From assembly GCA_016234655.1 (NCBI GenBank), contig JACRAU010000014.1:1-64000 (forward strand): 64,000 bases of DNA, written 5' to 3'. Each line of letters starts with the position of its first letter. The first letter of the stretch is position 1. Of this stretch, positions 25,721 to 35,107 are shown in pieces. A program made the position numbers and the translations under genes. The DNA is from Betaproteobacteria bacterium (GTDB lineage Bacteria; Pseudomonadota; Gammaproteobacteria; Burkholderiales; Thiobacillaceae). The notes under the pieces are model-generated. The model searched no databases, was not told the DNA's origin, and saw only the letters and a list, made by a program, of their open reading frames with translations.

Positions 25721-26844
25721 TATTGGCTCCCCTTCGCGTCGAGCCAGGCGCCCTTGAGTGCCACCACGCCGCCGACGGCGACTTGTTCGCCGGCCTTGAG
25801 GGCGCCTTGTACTCGTACCCGCTGGCCGGCGCTGGCCGCGACCGTCACCGGCCTGGCTTCAAAGCCGTCCGGCGTGCGGACGAATACATAAGCCTGCTTG
25901 CCGTCGTGGGCCACGGCGGACAAGGGCAAGTCCCAACTGCCCGTCACAGCCGTGATGGGCAACTCGACGGTCACAAGCTCGCCGGGACGCAGCTGACCGG
26001 CCTTGCCCTCGATGACGGCGCGCAGCATCACCGTCTGGCTGTTGGCAGAAACAGTCGGGCTGGCGCTCAGGATGCGCGCCGCAATGTCGCGGCCTTGCAC
26101 CTTGAGCCGGGTTCCGGGTTTCCAGCCCGCGCTTTCGGCAATCGGAACCTGAATGTCCAGCCACAGGGAATCGGTTTGGGCCACATGCAACAAGGCGGTG
26201 GCCGCCTCGACCCGCTGGCCGGGCCTGACCGCAACTTCGGTGACGATTCCGGCCTGCGTCGCGGCCAGCGTGATGCTGTCTTCCGGTTTGCCGGAAGCCG
26301 CGACGCGCGCGACCATCGCGGCCGGCATGCCGCTTAAGCGCAGCGCCGCCTTGGCCTGGTTGAGCATGGCCTCGCCTTCCATCAAAGCGGCCTGCGCTTC
26401 CTGAACCCGGCGTTGCGAGATGATGCCTTCATCGAACAAGGCTTGCTCGCGCTGCGCCGTTTGCCGCGCCAGCGTGGCGCGGGCGGTGGCTTGCAACAAC
26501 TGCAACTGCAATTGGCCAAGCTCCGGACCGGCAATGCGAACCAGCGGCGTACCCGAACGCACGGCCTGATTTTCCTGCACCAGCAATTGCGCCACCAGGC
26601 CGGCTACCGGCGAACTGACCACCTGTTCCGCATTTGGCGGGACGACCGCCTGCGCAGGAAAAGTCGCCTTGACCGAGCCGGTTTGACTCTGCAATGGCGC
26701 GGTTTGAATGCCCAATGCCTGAATCTGAGCATTGGGAACGGCAAATTTGACTGGCTGGTCGGCCGCCTGAGCGGCAGGCGCGAGCGCGCACATCATCGCC
26801 ATTGCCCATGCGCTCGGCAGAAAACGGAGGGGGGGATTCTTCAT
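25720..26844 (-). CDS. RND efflux periplasmic adaptor, CzcB/CusB-like
   Basis: A 374-aa membrane-fusion protein. The signal peptide ends near AQAADQPVK. The lipoyl-like half motif VSSPVAGLVAQLLVQENQAV (90-109) is followed by a helical hairpin and beta domains, the usual adaptor order. It joins the pump to the TolC channel. It overlaps the pump gene by one base, and follows a small His-rich gene by 105 nt. Confidence 0.93.
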   Translation of the reverse strand: MKNPPLRFLPSAWAMAMMCALAPAAQAADQPVKFAVPNAQIQALGIQTAPLQSQTGSVKATFPAQAVVPPNAEQVVSSPVAGLVAQLLVQENQAVRSGTPLVRIAGPELGQLQLQLLQATARATLARQTAQREQALFDEGIISQRRVQEAQAALMEGEAMLNQAKAALRLSGMPAAMVARVAASGKPEDSITLAATQAGIVTEVAVRPGQRVEAATALLHVAQTDSLWLDIQVPIAESAGWKPGTRLKVQGRDIAARILSASPTVSANSQTVMLRAVIEGKAGQLRPGELVTVELPITAVTGSWDLPLSAVAHDGKQAYVFVRTPDGFEARPVTVAASAGQRVRVQGALKAGEQVAVGGVVALKGAWLDAKGSQ

Positions 26845-26949
26845 GACTCACCTCGAATAGCACCTGACGGCGCAAGGGATATGGCCACATCGCACACGAT
26901 GGCGGGGCGGCAAGCAGGGGACTCCGCGCGAGGCGCGGAAGAAAACCGA

Positions 26950-27351
26950 TCAGGCGCGCGGCGGGGCGCAGGGATAGGGGACGAGCGGCCGTTCGGCCAG
27001 GGGCGGGCTGGGTATGCCGGCGAGAGACGAGCTACATCGGCCGTGTTCCAGGGCATGCGAAGGGGGAGGGCCTGCGGGCAAGACGCCGGGCGGCACGGGT
27101 TGGATATCCGGCTGGCGCCCGGACATGTGGCACGGCCGCGCCGCCAGGGCGAGCCCCACGCCGACGCCGGCATGGTCGTGCGCGGCGGCGAGCAGGCTCG
27201 GCACCGCGCCGTCGACCTCGACCCCGTCGAGGTGGACGCCGTGCTGCGTCATGTGCGCCTGGTCCTCGGCCGCATGGGCATGCAGCAGCGGCAACAGGCA
27301 TTGCAGCACGGCGAACAAACACAGGACGAGGTGGCGCGCGGAACGGTTCAT
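26950..27351 (-). CDS. Small exported His-rich protein, first gene of the metal-efflux operon
   Basis: A 133-aa protein with signal peptide MNRSARHLVLCLFAVLQCLL and cleavage near LHAHA. The mature part is rich in His (HAHAAEDQAHMTQHGVHLDG) and Pro. Small His-rich secreted proteins of this kind (CzcI-like) precede CzcCBA operons, where they are thought to bind or sense metal. The assignment rests on position and composition, not on a recognised domain. Only 105 nt separate it from the adaptor gene. Confidence 0.68.
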   Translation of the reverse strand: MNRSARHLVLCLFAVLQCLLPLLHAHAAEDQAHMTQHGVHLDGVEVDGAVPSLLAAAHDHAGVGVGLALAARPCHMSGRQPDIQPVPPGVLPAGPPPSHALEHGRCSSSLAGIPSPPLAERPLVPYPCAPPRA

Positions 27352-27414
27352 TGCCGCGATTAGAACCGATGTTGCCGGGCCTCGGCAAGCGCGGCGAGGC
27401 CGAAGAGCGTCCGC

Positions 27415-28569
27415 TTATTTAGGCAGGATATTGCTCAAGGTGATCAAGGAGATGTCGTCATGGCCGCAACGCCCGTCGCCCAAGTGGGCGCGCACGGCCG
27501 ACACGATGCTGGCGTGCGGATCGCTCGATCCTTGTATGGCGGCCAGCACGCCCGACTCGCCGAAGGCCTTGCCCGCCGCGTCCTCGGCGTCGGCCAGGCC
27601 GTCCGAGAACAGGTTGAGCGTCCAGTCCCGCTCGGATTGCCAAACCTGGGTGCGCGCGTCGAAACGCGCGGCATCGATGATGCCCAAGGGCGGATGCATG
27701 GATTCGAAGCGGCAAATCAAGCCACCGTCGCGGCTGGCCAGCAAGGCGGCCGGGTTGCCGCCGTTCCAGACCTCGATCGTCTGGTTCTGCCGGTCGATGC
27801 AGACCAGCGTCGCCGCGACGAAGTAGCCGCGCGGAATCTGGCGCGCGAGCTGGATGTTCATCTCCTGCACGATGGTGGAGAGGTTGAAGCCGCGCTCGCC
27901 CATGGTGCGGAATATCTGCGCCGTGGGCAGCAGGGGCAGGGCCGCCGGCAGGCCATGGCCCATGGAATCGGCGTGGAGCAGATACAAATGGCCGGAACGC
28001 GAGCGGTTGGCCACCAGCAAGTCGCCGCTGAAACGGGTGGCCGGTTCCAACCACATCTCCAGGCCCGCGTCCTCGGTCGAGGCGGCCTTGATCATCAGCG
28101 CCATCAGCTCACGCGCGATCTCCTGCTCGAATTCGGCATGCTCGCGATAGCTTTGCAGCTCGGCCGTGGCATCCGCCAGTTTTTGCTGCATGCCGGCGAT
28201 GCGCTGCATGGCGCGGATCTTGGCCTTGAGCAAGCCCAGGTCGACCGGCTTGCAGATGAAGTCGTCGCCGCCGGCCTCCAGGCCGCGGATCATGTCGATG
28301 GACTGGTCGAGCGCGCTGATGAAGATGATCGGCAGCCAACGATCGCCCGCCATCTCGCGCATGCGGCGCGTCGCCTCGTGCCCGCCCATGCCGGGCATCA
28401 TCACGTCCATCAGCACCAGGTCGGGAGCCTCGCGGCCGAAGACCTCCAATGCCTGCTCGCCGCTGCCCGCCACGTGCACGGCATGCCCCTCGTCCTCCAG
28501 GCAGGCGCGCATGAAGGCCAGGTTTTGCGGGATGTCGTCCGCGATCAGCACCTTGAATGCATTAGCCAT
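27415..28569 (-). CDS. Response regulator with SpoIIE-type serine phosphatase output
   Basis: A 384-aa protein. Residues about 5-125 are a receiver domain with VLMDVMMPGMGGHEA; a coiled-coil linker (about 125-165) and a PP2C/SpoIIE (RsbU-like) phosphatase domain follow, with DSMGHGLPAALPL and NLFSDGLADAED. Such proteins usually dephosphorylate an anti-sigma-factor antagonist. No anti-sigma or STAS partner is in the window. It overlaps the end of the HD-GYP gene and is last in a three-gene operon with a hybrid kinase. Confidence 0.94.
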   Translation of the reverse strand: MANAFKVLIADDIPQNLAFMRACLEDEGHAVHVAGSGEQALEVFGREAPDLVLMDVMMPGMGGHEATRRMREMAGDRWLPIIFISALDQSIDMIRGLEAGGDDFICKPVDLGLLKAKIRAMQRIAGMQQKLADATAELQSYREHAEFEQEIARELMALMIKAASTEDAGLEMWLEPATRFSGDLLVANRSRSGHLYLLHADSMGHGLPAALPLLPTAQIFRTMGERGFNLSTIVQEMNIQLARQIPRGYFVAATLVCIDRQNQTIEVWNGGNPAALLASRDGGLICRFESMHPPLGIIDAARFDARTQVWQSERDWTLNLFSDGLADAEDAAGKAFGESGVLAAIQGSSDPHASIVSAVRAHLGDGRCGHDDISLITLSNILPK

Positions 28570-29662
28570 ATAGCTTTCCCGTTCCCTCGCCCGGCTCGGC
28601 GAATTGATGGCAAATCGACCTGATCTCGTCCAGGCAGTCCATGAAGATATCGGTCAAATACGGGTCGAAATGAATCCCGCGTTGCGCCCGGATGTGGTCC
28701 AAGGCCTGTTCCACCGGCCACGCCGCCTTATAGGGCCGCACGCTGGTCAAGGCATCGAACACGTCGGCCAAGGCGACGATGCGGCCCACCAACGGTATTT
28801 GCTCCGCTCGAAGGCCGTCCGGATAGCCGCCGCCGTCCCATTTTTCATGGTGGGTCAGCGCGATGTCGCGCGCCATGGCCAACAAGGGCGCGTCGTGGCC
28901 GTCGAGCAGGTCGGCGCCGATCCGGGCATGGCTTTGCATGACGCACCACTCGTCGGCATCGAGCTTGCCGGGCTTGAGCAGAATACGGTCGGGAATGCCG
29001 ATCTTGCCGATGTCGTGCATCGGACTGGCGTTGAGCAGCACCTCCGCCTCGGCCTCGCTCATGCCCGCCGCCCGGCCGACGATCTGGGATATCTTGCTCA
29101 TGCGGATGATATGCAGGCCGGTCTCGTTGTCGCGGAATTCCGCCGCACGGCCGAGCCGGCGGATGATCTCCAGCCGAGTATCGTGTATCTCCTGCGTGCG
29201 CTCGCGCACATGCGTCTCCAGGGTCCTGTTCTGCTGGCGCAGGCTGACTTGGGAACGTCGCATCTCGATCAGGTTGCGGGTCCGGGCCAACAACTCCTCG
29301 GCATCGAACGGCTTGGACACGAAGTCGCGCGCGCCGGATTTCAAGGCCCGCAGCCGATTGTCCCGGTCGACGTGCGCGGTCAACACCAGCACGCAGGGCG
29401 GGTGCTCCAAGGACTGCACCTGCCCGATGATTTGATAGCCGTCGAGATAAGGCATATTGAGGTCCAGCAACAAGAGATCGATGGGGTGCCGCTCCAGCAG
29501 CGCCATCAATTGCCGCGGGTCGTTCAAGCCATGGACATCCTCGTGGCCGCCCTCGCGCAATAGCTGAACCAGGAGGCTGACGTTGGCGGGCTCGTCGTCC
29601 AGCACGACGATGCCGCCCGCCGCCCTCGAATCGAAATCAAGAGTGTTTTCTGCCGCGTTCAT
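28562..29662 (-). CDS. Response regulator with HD-GYP phosphodiesterase output
   Basis: A 366-aa protein. The receiver domain (about 15-135) contains LLLDLNMPYLDGYQ. The HD-GYP domain (about 170-365) has HDIGKIGIPDRILLKPG and HHEKWDGGGYP, the intact signature for c-di-GMP hydrolysis. The start at 29662 is chosen because it overlaps the end of the upstream kinase gene and gives a normal N-terminus; 15 more codons are open upstream. Middle gene of the operon kinase, HD-GYP, SpoIIE. Confidence 0.94.
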   Translation of the reverse strand: MNAAENTLDFDSRAAGGIVVLDDEPANVSLLVQLLREGGHEDVHGLNDPRQLMALLERHPIDLLLLDLNMPYLDGYQIIGQVQSLEHPPCVLVLTAHVDRDNRLRALKSGARDFVSKPFDAEELLARTRNLIEMRRSQVSLRQQNRTLETHVRERTQEIHDTRLEIIRRLGRAAEFRDNETGLHIIRMSKISQIVGRAAGMSEAEAEVLLNASPMHDIGKIGIPDRILLKPGKLDADEWCVMQSHARIGADLLDGHDAPLLAMARDIALTHHEKWDGGGYPDGLRAEQIPLVGRIVALADVFDALTSVRPYKAAWPVEQALDHIRAQRGIHFDPYLTDIFMDCLDEIRSICHQFAEPGEGTGKLYG

Positions 29663-32600
29663 GCTCGGCCACCTCGTTTGCTCCGAATACCGCATCCAGT
29701 ACCCCATAAAGCCGGCCGATATCCACGGGCTTGGTCAGATAGTCCTGAAAACCCGCCGCCTTGGCCTTTTCCATATCGCGCGGCATCACCGCGGCGGTTA
29801 CCGCGACGACCGGTATCGCGGCGGTCGCCGGATCGGCCCGCAGCCGCTTCAATACCTCGTAACCGTCCATGACCGGCATATTGATATCCAACAGGATCAA
29901 ACCGGGCCGATGCACGAAGGCGAACTCCAGTCCCAGCTTCGGCGTGTGCGCCGTGATCAGCAGCAACTGCGGCCGACCCTGTAGCATCCGCTCGATCAGC
30001 TTGAGGTTGGCCGGGTTGTCCTCGATATACAACACCACGCCCTGCCCCGCGTTTTCGAGGCGGGCGGGCGTGGGCGCGGGTTCCTTGGCCCATGCCTGCA
30101 CCAGGGGCGAATCGTCCAATACCTTGGCCCGAGGCAGCTCCAGCCAGAAGCGGCTGCCCACTTGCGGCTCGCTTTCGAAGCCGATCTGTCCGTGCATGGC
30201 CTCGATCAGGCGTTTGCTGATGACCAGGCCGATGCCCGTGCCCTCCACGCCGGTCCGCTCCATGCCCAAGCGGCTGAAGGGCTGGAAGACCTGATTCTGC
30301 TGTTCGATGGGAATACCCATGCCCGTGTCCGCTATAGACCAGCAAATCCTGTCTTGCCCCATGGGGTAGACCTTGAAGGTCACCGAGCCCCCCGGCCGGT
30401 TGTATTTGATCGCGTTGCTCAGCAGGTTGAGCACTACTTGTTTGAGCCGCACCGGATCGGCCGACACGCGGTCCGCCGCATCCAGGCCATCGAACTCGAC
30501 CCGCAGTTCGATCTGTTGTTGCGTGGCCAAGGGTTGCATCAGGCCGACGCACTCGTTCACGAGCTCCAAGCAGCGCACCGGCTCGATTTGCAGGCTGACG
30601 CGGCCCGATTCGATCCGGGCCAGATCGAGCACTTCGTTGATCAACTCCAACAAATGCCGGCCGGCCTTGACGATCTCCCTGACGTTTTCCTGCACGCCGG
30701 CATCGACGCCGCGCTTCATTTGCAGCAACTGGGCAAAACCCAGAATGACGTTGAGCGGCGTGCGCAGCTCATGGCTCATATTGGACAGGAAATCGCTCTT
30801 GGCCTGGTTGGCCTGCTCGGCCATGAGCTTGGCCTGCAACAACTTTTCCTCGGCCTTCTTGCGCACGGCGATGTTGTGCACCACCGCGATCATCATCGAA
30901 GCGTCGTCCGAGCGGATCGGTCGCAACGACACCTCGACCGGGAATTGCGTGCCGTCCTTGCGCTGGTGCACCGTCTCGATCACGCTGCCCTCGCCCGTCT
31001 CGTCGCCGGCATGCTCGAATATCTCGACCAGATCGGGCCGCGCATGCTGGGGCTGGATATCGGCCGGACCCAACCTGAACAATTCCTCCGGGGCATAGCC
31101 CAGCGTTTCCCAGCCGGCCCGGTTGGCATCGACGAAACGCATGGTGCGCATATCGACCAGGTAGATCGCGTCCGCCGAAGAATCGAGCGCGGCGCGAAAG
31201 CGGCGTAGCGACTCCTCGCGCTCCATGCGCTCGCTGATGTCCTCGGCGATGCCGATGAAATGGGTCAATTGGCCGGACGGACTCCGGATCGGGTCGATCA
31301 CCAGCTCGTTCCAGAACGGCTCGCCGTTCTTGCGGTAACTGCGCAGCACGGCGCGTATCGATTTCGAATCGTCCAAGCCCTCGTTGCTCAGGTCCAGGGC
31401 CAGTTGATTGGCGGTCTCGCCCTCCAGGAAACGGTAATTCCGGCCGAGCAGTTCTTCGCGCGCATAGCCTGTCATTTGCTCGAAGGCGCGATTGACGTAG
31501 ATCAGCGGGATATCCGGCTGCTTGGCATCGACGATGAAGACGCCCTCGTCCGTTTGCTCCATCGCCCCGGCCAGCAAACGGCTCTGCTCGACCGCGCGCT
31601 TCAGCTCGGTGATATCCGTGCGCACCGAGACGTATTGATAGGGCAGGCCGTTCTCGTCCAGATAAGGCACGATGGTGCTGTAGACCCAGTATTGCCCGCC
31701 GCTCTTGTTCCGGTTGCAAATCTCGCCCTGCCACACCTTGCCGCTGGCGATGGTGGCCCACATCGACTCGTAGAAGGCCTGCGGGTGCAGGCCGCCTTTG
31801 AGGATACGGTGGTTCTGGCCGATCAGTTCGTCGCGCGTATAGCCGCTGATCTGGCAAAAACGGTCGTTGGCATAGGTGATCCGTCCGTCCACGTCGGTGA
31901 TGCTGACGATGGCATGCTCGTCCAGCGCGCGCTTCTGGAAGAACGAGGTGCGTAGGCTGATTTCGAGCTGATCGCTGGCCACCTCCGTGCCATGCAATAA
32001 CTTCCTGATCCGGCGGCGCACGCCATAGGCCACCCAACCCCCCAGGGCCAAGGCGATCAGACCGGCCGCCACGATGCCGTTGACCGCGGTCTGATACCGG
32101 CGCCGATCGCCGAGCAGGATGTCCGCCGCCTCGCCGTCCTGGATGTTGGTGAACCGATTGAGCGCCTCGATGACCCCTGCCTGGTCGGCCATGATGCGGT
32201 CGACCAGGAAATGCTCGGCTTCGCCCACCTTGCCCGCCGCGAGCAGGGCCGATAAGCGGGCACGGCCCACGTCCAGCTTGGCCGACATGCGGGCCTGCTC
32301 TTCCAGCACCGCCCGTTCGGCCGGGCGCAGATCCAGTGCGACCAGCTCGGTCCGTATCGCATCGAACTGGCCGTCCAGCTCGCCCAACAAGCGTTCTTTC
32401 TCGGCCCGCGAGGCCGGCGAACGCTCGTGAACCAGGCCGATCATGGTCTCGGTCTGCCGGTGCGCCAGCTTGAACATACGCTCGGCCAGCCGAGACTCGG
32501 TCTTGTACATGTCGACGGCCGATTCCATGTCCTGCCGAATCGCCCGCATGGTGAACACGGCATAGATGGCCAGCAGCACGACCAGCCCCAGCACGATGGC

Positions 32601-32696
32601 GAAACCCAGGGTCAGGCCACGGATCGAGGCCCGTGCGGCAAAGCCGCGCGGGTGCTGTCGATTTCGATGCGGCGGACTGCCCGTCACGATAGCCAC
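29637..32696 (-). CDS. Hybrid sensor histidine kinase with periplasmic sensor, three PAS domains and receiver
   Basis: A 1019-aa membrane kinase. A transmembrane helix at about 28-49 and another near 207-227 enclose a helical periplasmic domain. Then come three PAS domains (about 260-380, 385-500, 510-625), a HisKA domain with HELRTPLNVIL (His near 642), an HATPase domain with NLLSNAIKYN, and a C-terminal receiver with LILLDINMPVMDG (Asp near 936). It overlaps the HD-GYP gene and is the likely kinase for both downstream regulators. Signals detected are unknown. Confidence 0.94.
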   Translation of the reverse strand: MAIVTGSPPHRNRQHPRGFAARASIRGLTLGFAIVLGLVVLLAIYAVFTMRAIRQDMESAVDMYKTESRLAERMFKLAHRQTETMIGLVHERSPASRAEKERLLGELDGQFDAIRTELVALDLRPAERAVLEEQARMSAKLDVGRARLSALLAAGKVGEAEHFLVDRIMADQAGVIEALNRFTNIQDGEAADILLGDRRRYQTAVNGIVAAGLIALALGGWVAYGVRRRIRKLLHGTEVASDQLEISLRTSFFQKRALDEHAIVSITDVDGRITYANDRFCQISGYTRDELIGQNHRILKGGLHPQAFYESMWATIASGKVWQGEICNRNKSGGQYWVYSTIVPYLDENGLPYQYVSVRTDITELKRAVEQSRLLAGAMEQTDEGVFIVDAKQPDIPLIYVNRAFEQMTGYAREELLGRNYRFLEGETANQLALDLSNEGLDDSKSIRAVLRSYRKNGEPFWNELVIDPIRSPSGQLTHFIGIAEDISERMEREESLRRFRAALDSSADAIYLVDMRTMRFVDANRAGWETLGYAPEELFRLGPADIQPQHARPDLVEIFEHAGDETGEGSVIETVHQRKDGTQFPVEVSLRPIRSDDASMMIAVVHNIAVRKKAEEKLLQAKLMAEQANQAKSDFLSNMSHELRTPLNVILGFAQLLQMKRGVDAGVQENVREIVKAGRHLLELINEVLDLARIESGRVSLQIEPVRCLELVNECVGLMQPLATQQQIELRVEFDGLDAADRVSADPVRLKQVVLNLLSNAIKYNRPGGSVTFKVYPMGQDRICWSIADTGMGIPIEQQNQVFQPFSRLGMERTGVEGTGIGLVISKRLIEAMHGQIGFESEPQVGSRFWLELPRAKVLDDSPLVQAWAKEPAPTPARLENAGQGVVLYIEDNPANLKLIERMLQGRPQLLLITAHTPKLGLEFAFVHRPGLILLDINMPVMDGYEVLKRLRADPATAAIPVVAVTAAVMPRDMEKAKAAGFQDYLTKPVDIGRLYGVLDAVFGANEVAEHERGRKHS

Positions 32697-32950
32697 GGCC
32701 CCTCTTGCCGGAGATAAGCTGCTTGATGCGGCCCTGCTTGCTCGTTATGACAGCTCAACGGCGTCCCCTAGTCGGTCCAGTTGCCCATCCGTTTTTACCA
32801 CAGCGTTTCCTTATTCAAATCCGGGATTGCCATTTGAATTCCTGCCATTAGATCGATTGTTTCATGTAAAAGACACCTATACCACTTTTTAATAGTGGTT
32901 ATCGATGCGCTCGTACGACGCGCGCGGCATTGGCTGCCCGTGTCCTTGGT
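32697..32950. other. Intergenic region upstream of the hybrid kinase
   Basis: 254 nt of lower-GC DNA between the kinase start and the end of the HAD gene, both on the minus strand. It should hold the kinase promoter. A short hairpin ACCACT/AGTGGT lies near 32880-32900. Nothing else recognised. Confidence 0.5.
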
Positions 32951-33607
32951 TCAGCGCAGGCTGATGACCGGCCAGCCCGCCTGTTCGGCGTGGGCCTTGA
33001 GCGTGGCGTCGGGATCGACCGCCACCGGGTGGGCAACCTGCGCCAGCAAGGGCAGGTCGTTGAGAGAATCGGAATAAAACCAGCTGTCGTCGACATCGGC
33101 CCAGCTCTTGCCTTGCAGGGCCAGCCACGCTTGCAGGCGTTGGACCTTGCCCTCGCGGAACGAGGGCATGCCGGCCACGCGGCCGGTGAACTCGCCCTCG
33201 ACCGCCTCCGGCTCGGTCGCGATCAGGTGCTCGACGCCGAAGTGGGCGGCAATGGGCCGGGTGACGAAGCTGTTGGTGGCGGTGACGATCACTCGGACAT
33301 CGTTCGCATGCCTTTGCAGCAAGGCCGCCGTGCCCGGCGCCACCATCGGGATGACCTTGCGCGCCATGAACTCGGCATGCCAGGCATCGAGCTGCTCGCG
33401 CGGGTGGCGGGCCAGCGGCTTCAATTGGAAGTCCAGGAATTCGTGGATATCGAGCGTGCCGGCCTTGTACTGGTCGTAGAAGGCCTGGTTGCGCGCCTCG
33501 TAGACCTCGCGGTCGAGCACGCCCTTTTCGATCATGAACTGCGCCCACTCGAAGTCGGAATCGCCGGCGAGCAAGGTATTGTCGAGATCGAACAGGGCAA
33601 GGCGCAT
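32951..33607 (-). CDS. HAD-superfamily phosphatase, subfamily IB (SerB-like)
   Basis: A 218-aa hydrolase. The N-terminal motif MRLALFDLDNTLLAGD holds nucleophile D7 and acid D9. It contains the later motifs IVTATNSF and DSLNDLPLL (motif IV). It resembles the IB group that includes phosphoserine phosphatases and uncharacterised PSP-like proteins; the substrate is not determined. The start at 33607 gives the motif at the N-terminus. It is divergent from the CbiM-like gene, with 45 nt between starts. Confidence 0.9.
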   Translation of the reverse strand: MRLALFDLDNTLLAGDSDFEWAQFMIEKGVLDREVYEARNQAFYDQYKAGTLDIHEFLDFQLKPLARHPREQLDAWHAEFMARKVIPMVAPGTAALLQRHANDVRVIVTATNSFVTRPIAAHFGVEHLIATEPEAVEGEFTGRVAGMPSFREGKVQRLQAWLALQGKSWADVDDSWFYSDSLNDLPLLAQVAHPVAVDPDATLKAHAEQAGWPVISLR

Positions 33608-33652
33608 GGGCGTTTCTTTCCGCATAAAATGCGGCGAAGTATAGCCGACGAC

Positions 33653-34315
33653 ATGAACCTGATCTCCGCCCACATCCCGACCTTATGGCTATGGCTGCTC
33701 TGGCCCTTGGCCGGCCTGCTGTTCCATGGCATCTGGCGTCGAGCCCATTGGCGCATGCTGGGCGACCGCGCCAATCTCAACGTCTTCGCCGCCGCCTGCG
33801 TCGTCGTGCTGGCGCTGTGGTCGATCCAGGCCGGCGTCCGGCCCGGCCTCAATTTCCATCTGCTCGGCGCCACGGTGCTGACCTTGATGTTCGGCCCCTG
33901 GTTCGCGCTCTTTGGCCTCGGCCTGGTCCTCGCCATCGTCACGCTGTTCAATGGCGAGTTCGCCGCCTACCCGGCCAACCTCTTGATCATGGCCGCGCTG
34001 CCGGTCGGCCTGAGCTGGGCCATCTACCGCATAGTCGACCGCGGGCTGCCCAACCACCTGTTCATCTATGTCTTCTTGAACGGCTTCTTCGGCTCGGCCC
34101 TGGCCGTCTCCGCCGTCGGCTTGGCTTCGACCGGCTTCGCCGCTCTGGCCGGGGCTTATCCGCTCGCCTATCTATTGGACAACTACCTGCCCTTCTATCT
34201 GCTCATGGCCTGGTCCGAGGCCTTCGCCAGCGGCATGCTGATCACCATCCTGATCGTCTACAAGCCCGAGTGGGTCGCCACCTTCGACGACCGGCGCTAC
34301 CTGCACGGAAAATAA
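33653..34315 (+). CDS. CbiM-like energy-coupling-factor membrane protein
   Basis: A 220-aa protein with about six predicted helices. It carries the segment GLNFHLLGATVLTLMFGPW (63-81), which resembles the metal-site region of CbiM/NikM-type proteins of cobalt or nickel ECF transporters. No partner ATPase or CbiQ gene is nearby, so it may work with components elsewhere. The start is the ATG giving MNLISAHIPTLW. The MITE lies immediately after its stop. Confidence 0.72.
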   Translation: MNLISAHIPTLWLWLLWPLAGLLFHGIWRRAHWRMLGDRANLNVFAAACVVVLALWSIQAGVRPGLNFHLLGATVLTLMFGPWFALFGLGLVLAIVTLFNGEFAAYPANLLIMAALPVGLSWAIYRIVDRGLPNHLFIYVFLNGFFGSALAVSAVGLASTGFAALAGAYPLAYLLDNYLPFYLLMAWSEAFASGMLITILIVYKPEWVATFDDRRYLHGK

Positions 34316-34465
34316 GCTAGGGCACCTCGAAAAACCGTTGCGAGCGGCCCGAGTGCAAGGAGCCGCGCAGTAAGCGACGAGACATATCAGATAGATAGGC
34401 GAGGAGCGAACGAGCACGCGACGCCGCAATCGGGGCGCGCAGTAGGTTTTTCGAGGCGCCCGCTA
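34316..34465. mobile_element. Miniature inverted-repeat element (MITE), about 142 bp
   Basis: The ends are GGGCACCTCGAAAAACC (34320-34336) and GGTTTTTCGAGGCGCCC (34445-34461), a 17-bp inverted repeat with one mismatch. Both sides are flanked by GCTA (34316-34319 and 34462-34465; the frame can also be read as CTAG), a likely target duplication. The 142-bp element has no coding frame. A 4-bp CTAG-like duplication is typical of IS5-group transposases, which might have mobilised it. It lies between two convergent genes and contacts the tonB stop codon. Confidence 0.82.
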
Positions 34466-35104
34466 GTTCAGCGCGAAGCCGATCGGGACCAAGACCCAGC
34501 CCTCGACCGCTTCGCCGCCCCGGCGTGCCGGCACGAAGCGCCAGCGTAAAACCGCCTCGCGCGCCGCCTGGTCCAGCCGGGCGAAACCGCTACCCTCCTT
34601 CAGCTGCACCGCGCGCGCGCGGCCCTCGCCGCCGACCAACACGCGCAGCAGCACCCGGCCCTCTTCGCCCAAGCGACGCGACATCGCCGGATAGACCGGG
34701 CGCGGGTTATCCAAATACTCGGCATCGAAACGCGGCGGCGCGATAACGAGCTGCTGGCTGGCGGCTGCTTGAGCAGGCGCGTTTGCCGCAACGGGCGCGG
34801 CCGACATGGCCACGGCTGCCGCTGGAGCCTCCATGGGCTTGGCCGGCGGCGCGGCAACCGGTATTAGCTCGGCGCTGTTCGTTAGGACAGCTTGCGCGGC
34901 CGGCTTGGCCGCAATCGGCCGTGCCTGCGGTCTAGGCGGCGAGGCGGCGGACGCCGGTGCGGCCGGCGGCATCAGTTGCACGGTCATGGTCAAGGGATCG
35001 CTTGGCGGAACGGCCGCGCCGCGCAAGTGCAATTGCGCCAGGGCCAGCGCATGCACCAGGAAGGACAGCGACACCGCCCAGGGCAATACGCGGTCCTTGT
35101 TCAT
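34463..35104 (-). CDS. tonB: TonB-family energy transducer
   Basis: A 213-aa protein with one N-terminal helix (VSLFLVHALAL-like, about 10-27), a Pro/Ala-rich periplasmic linker (about 40-130), and a C-terminal TonB domain with NPRPVYPAMSRRLGEEGRVL. It transmits proton-motive force to an outer-membrane receptor, most likely the one encoded at 36759. The stop codon is within the MITE target duplication. It follows the TlpA-like gene by 3 nt. Confidence 0.9.
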   Translation of the reverse strand: MNKDRVLPWAVSLSFLVHALALAQLHLRGAAVPPSDPLTMTVQLMPPAAPASAASPPRPQARPIAAKPAAQAVLTNSAELIPVAAPPAKPMEAPAAAVAMSAAPVAANAPAQAAASQQLVIAPPRFDAEYLDNPRPVYPAMSRRLGEEGRVLLRVLVGGEGRARAVQLKEGSGFARLDQAAREAVLRWRFVPARRGGEAVEGWVLVPIGFALN

Positions 35105-35107
35105 TGC

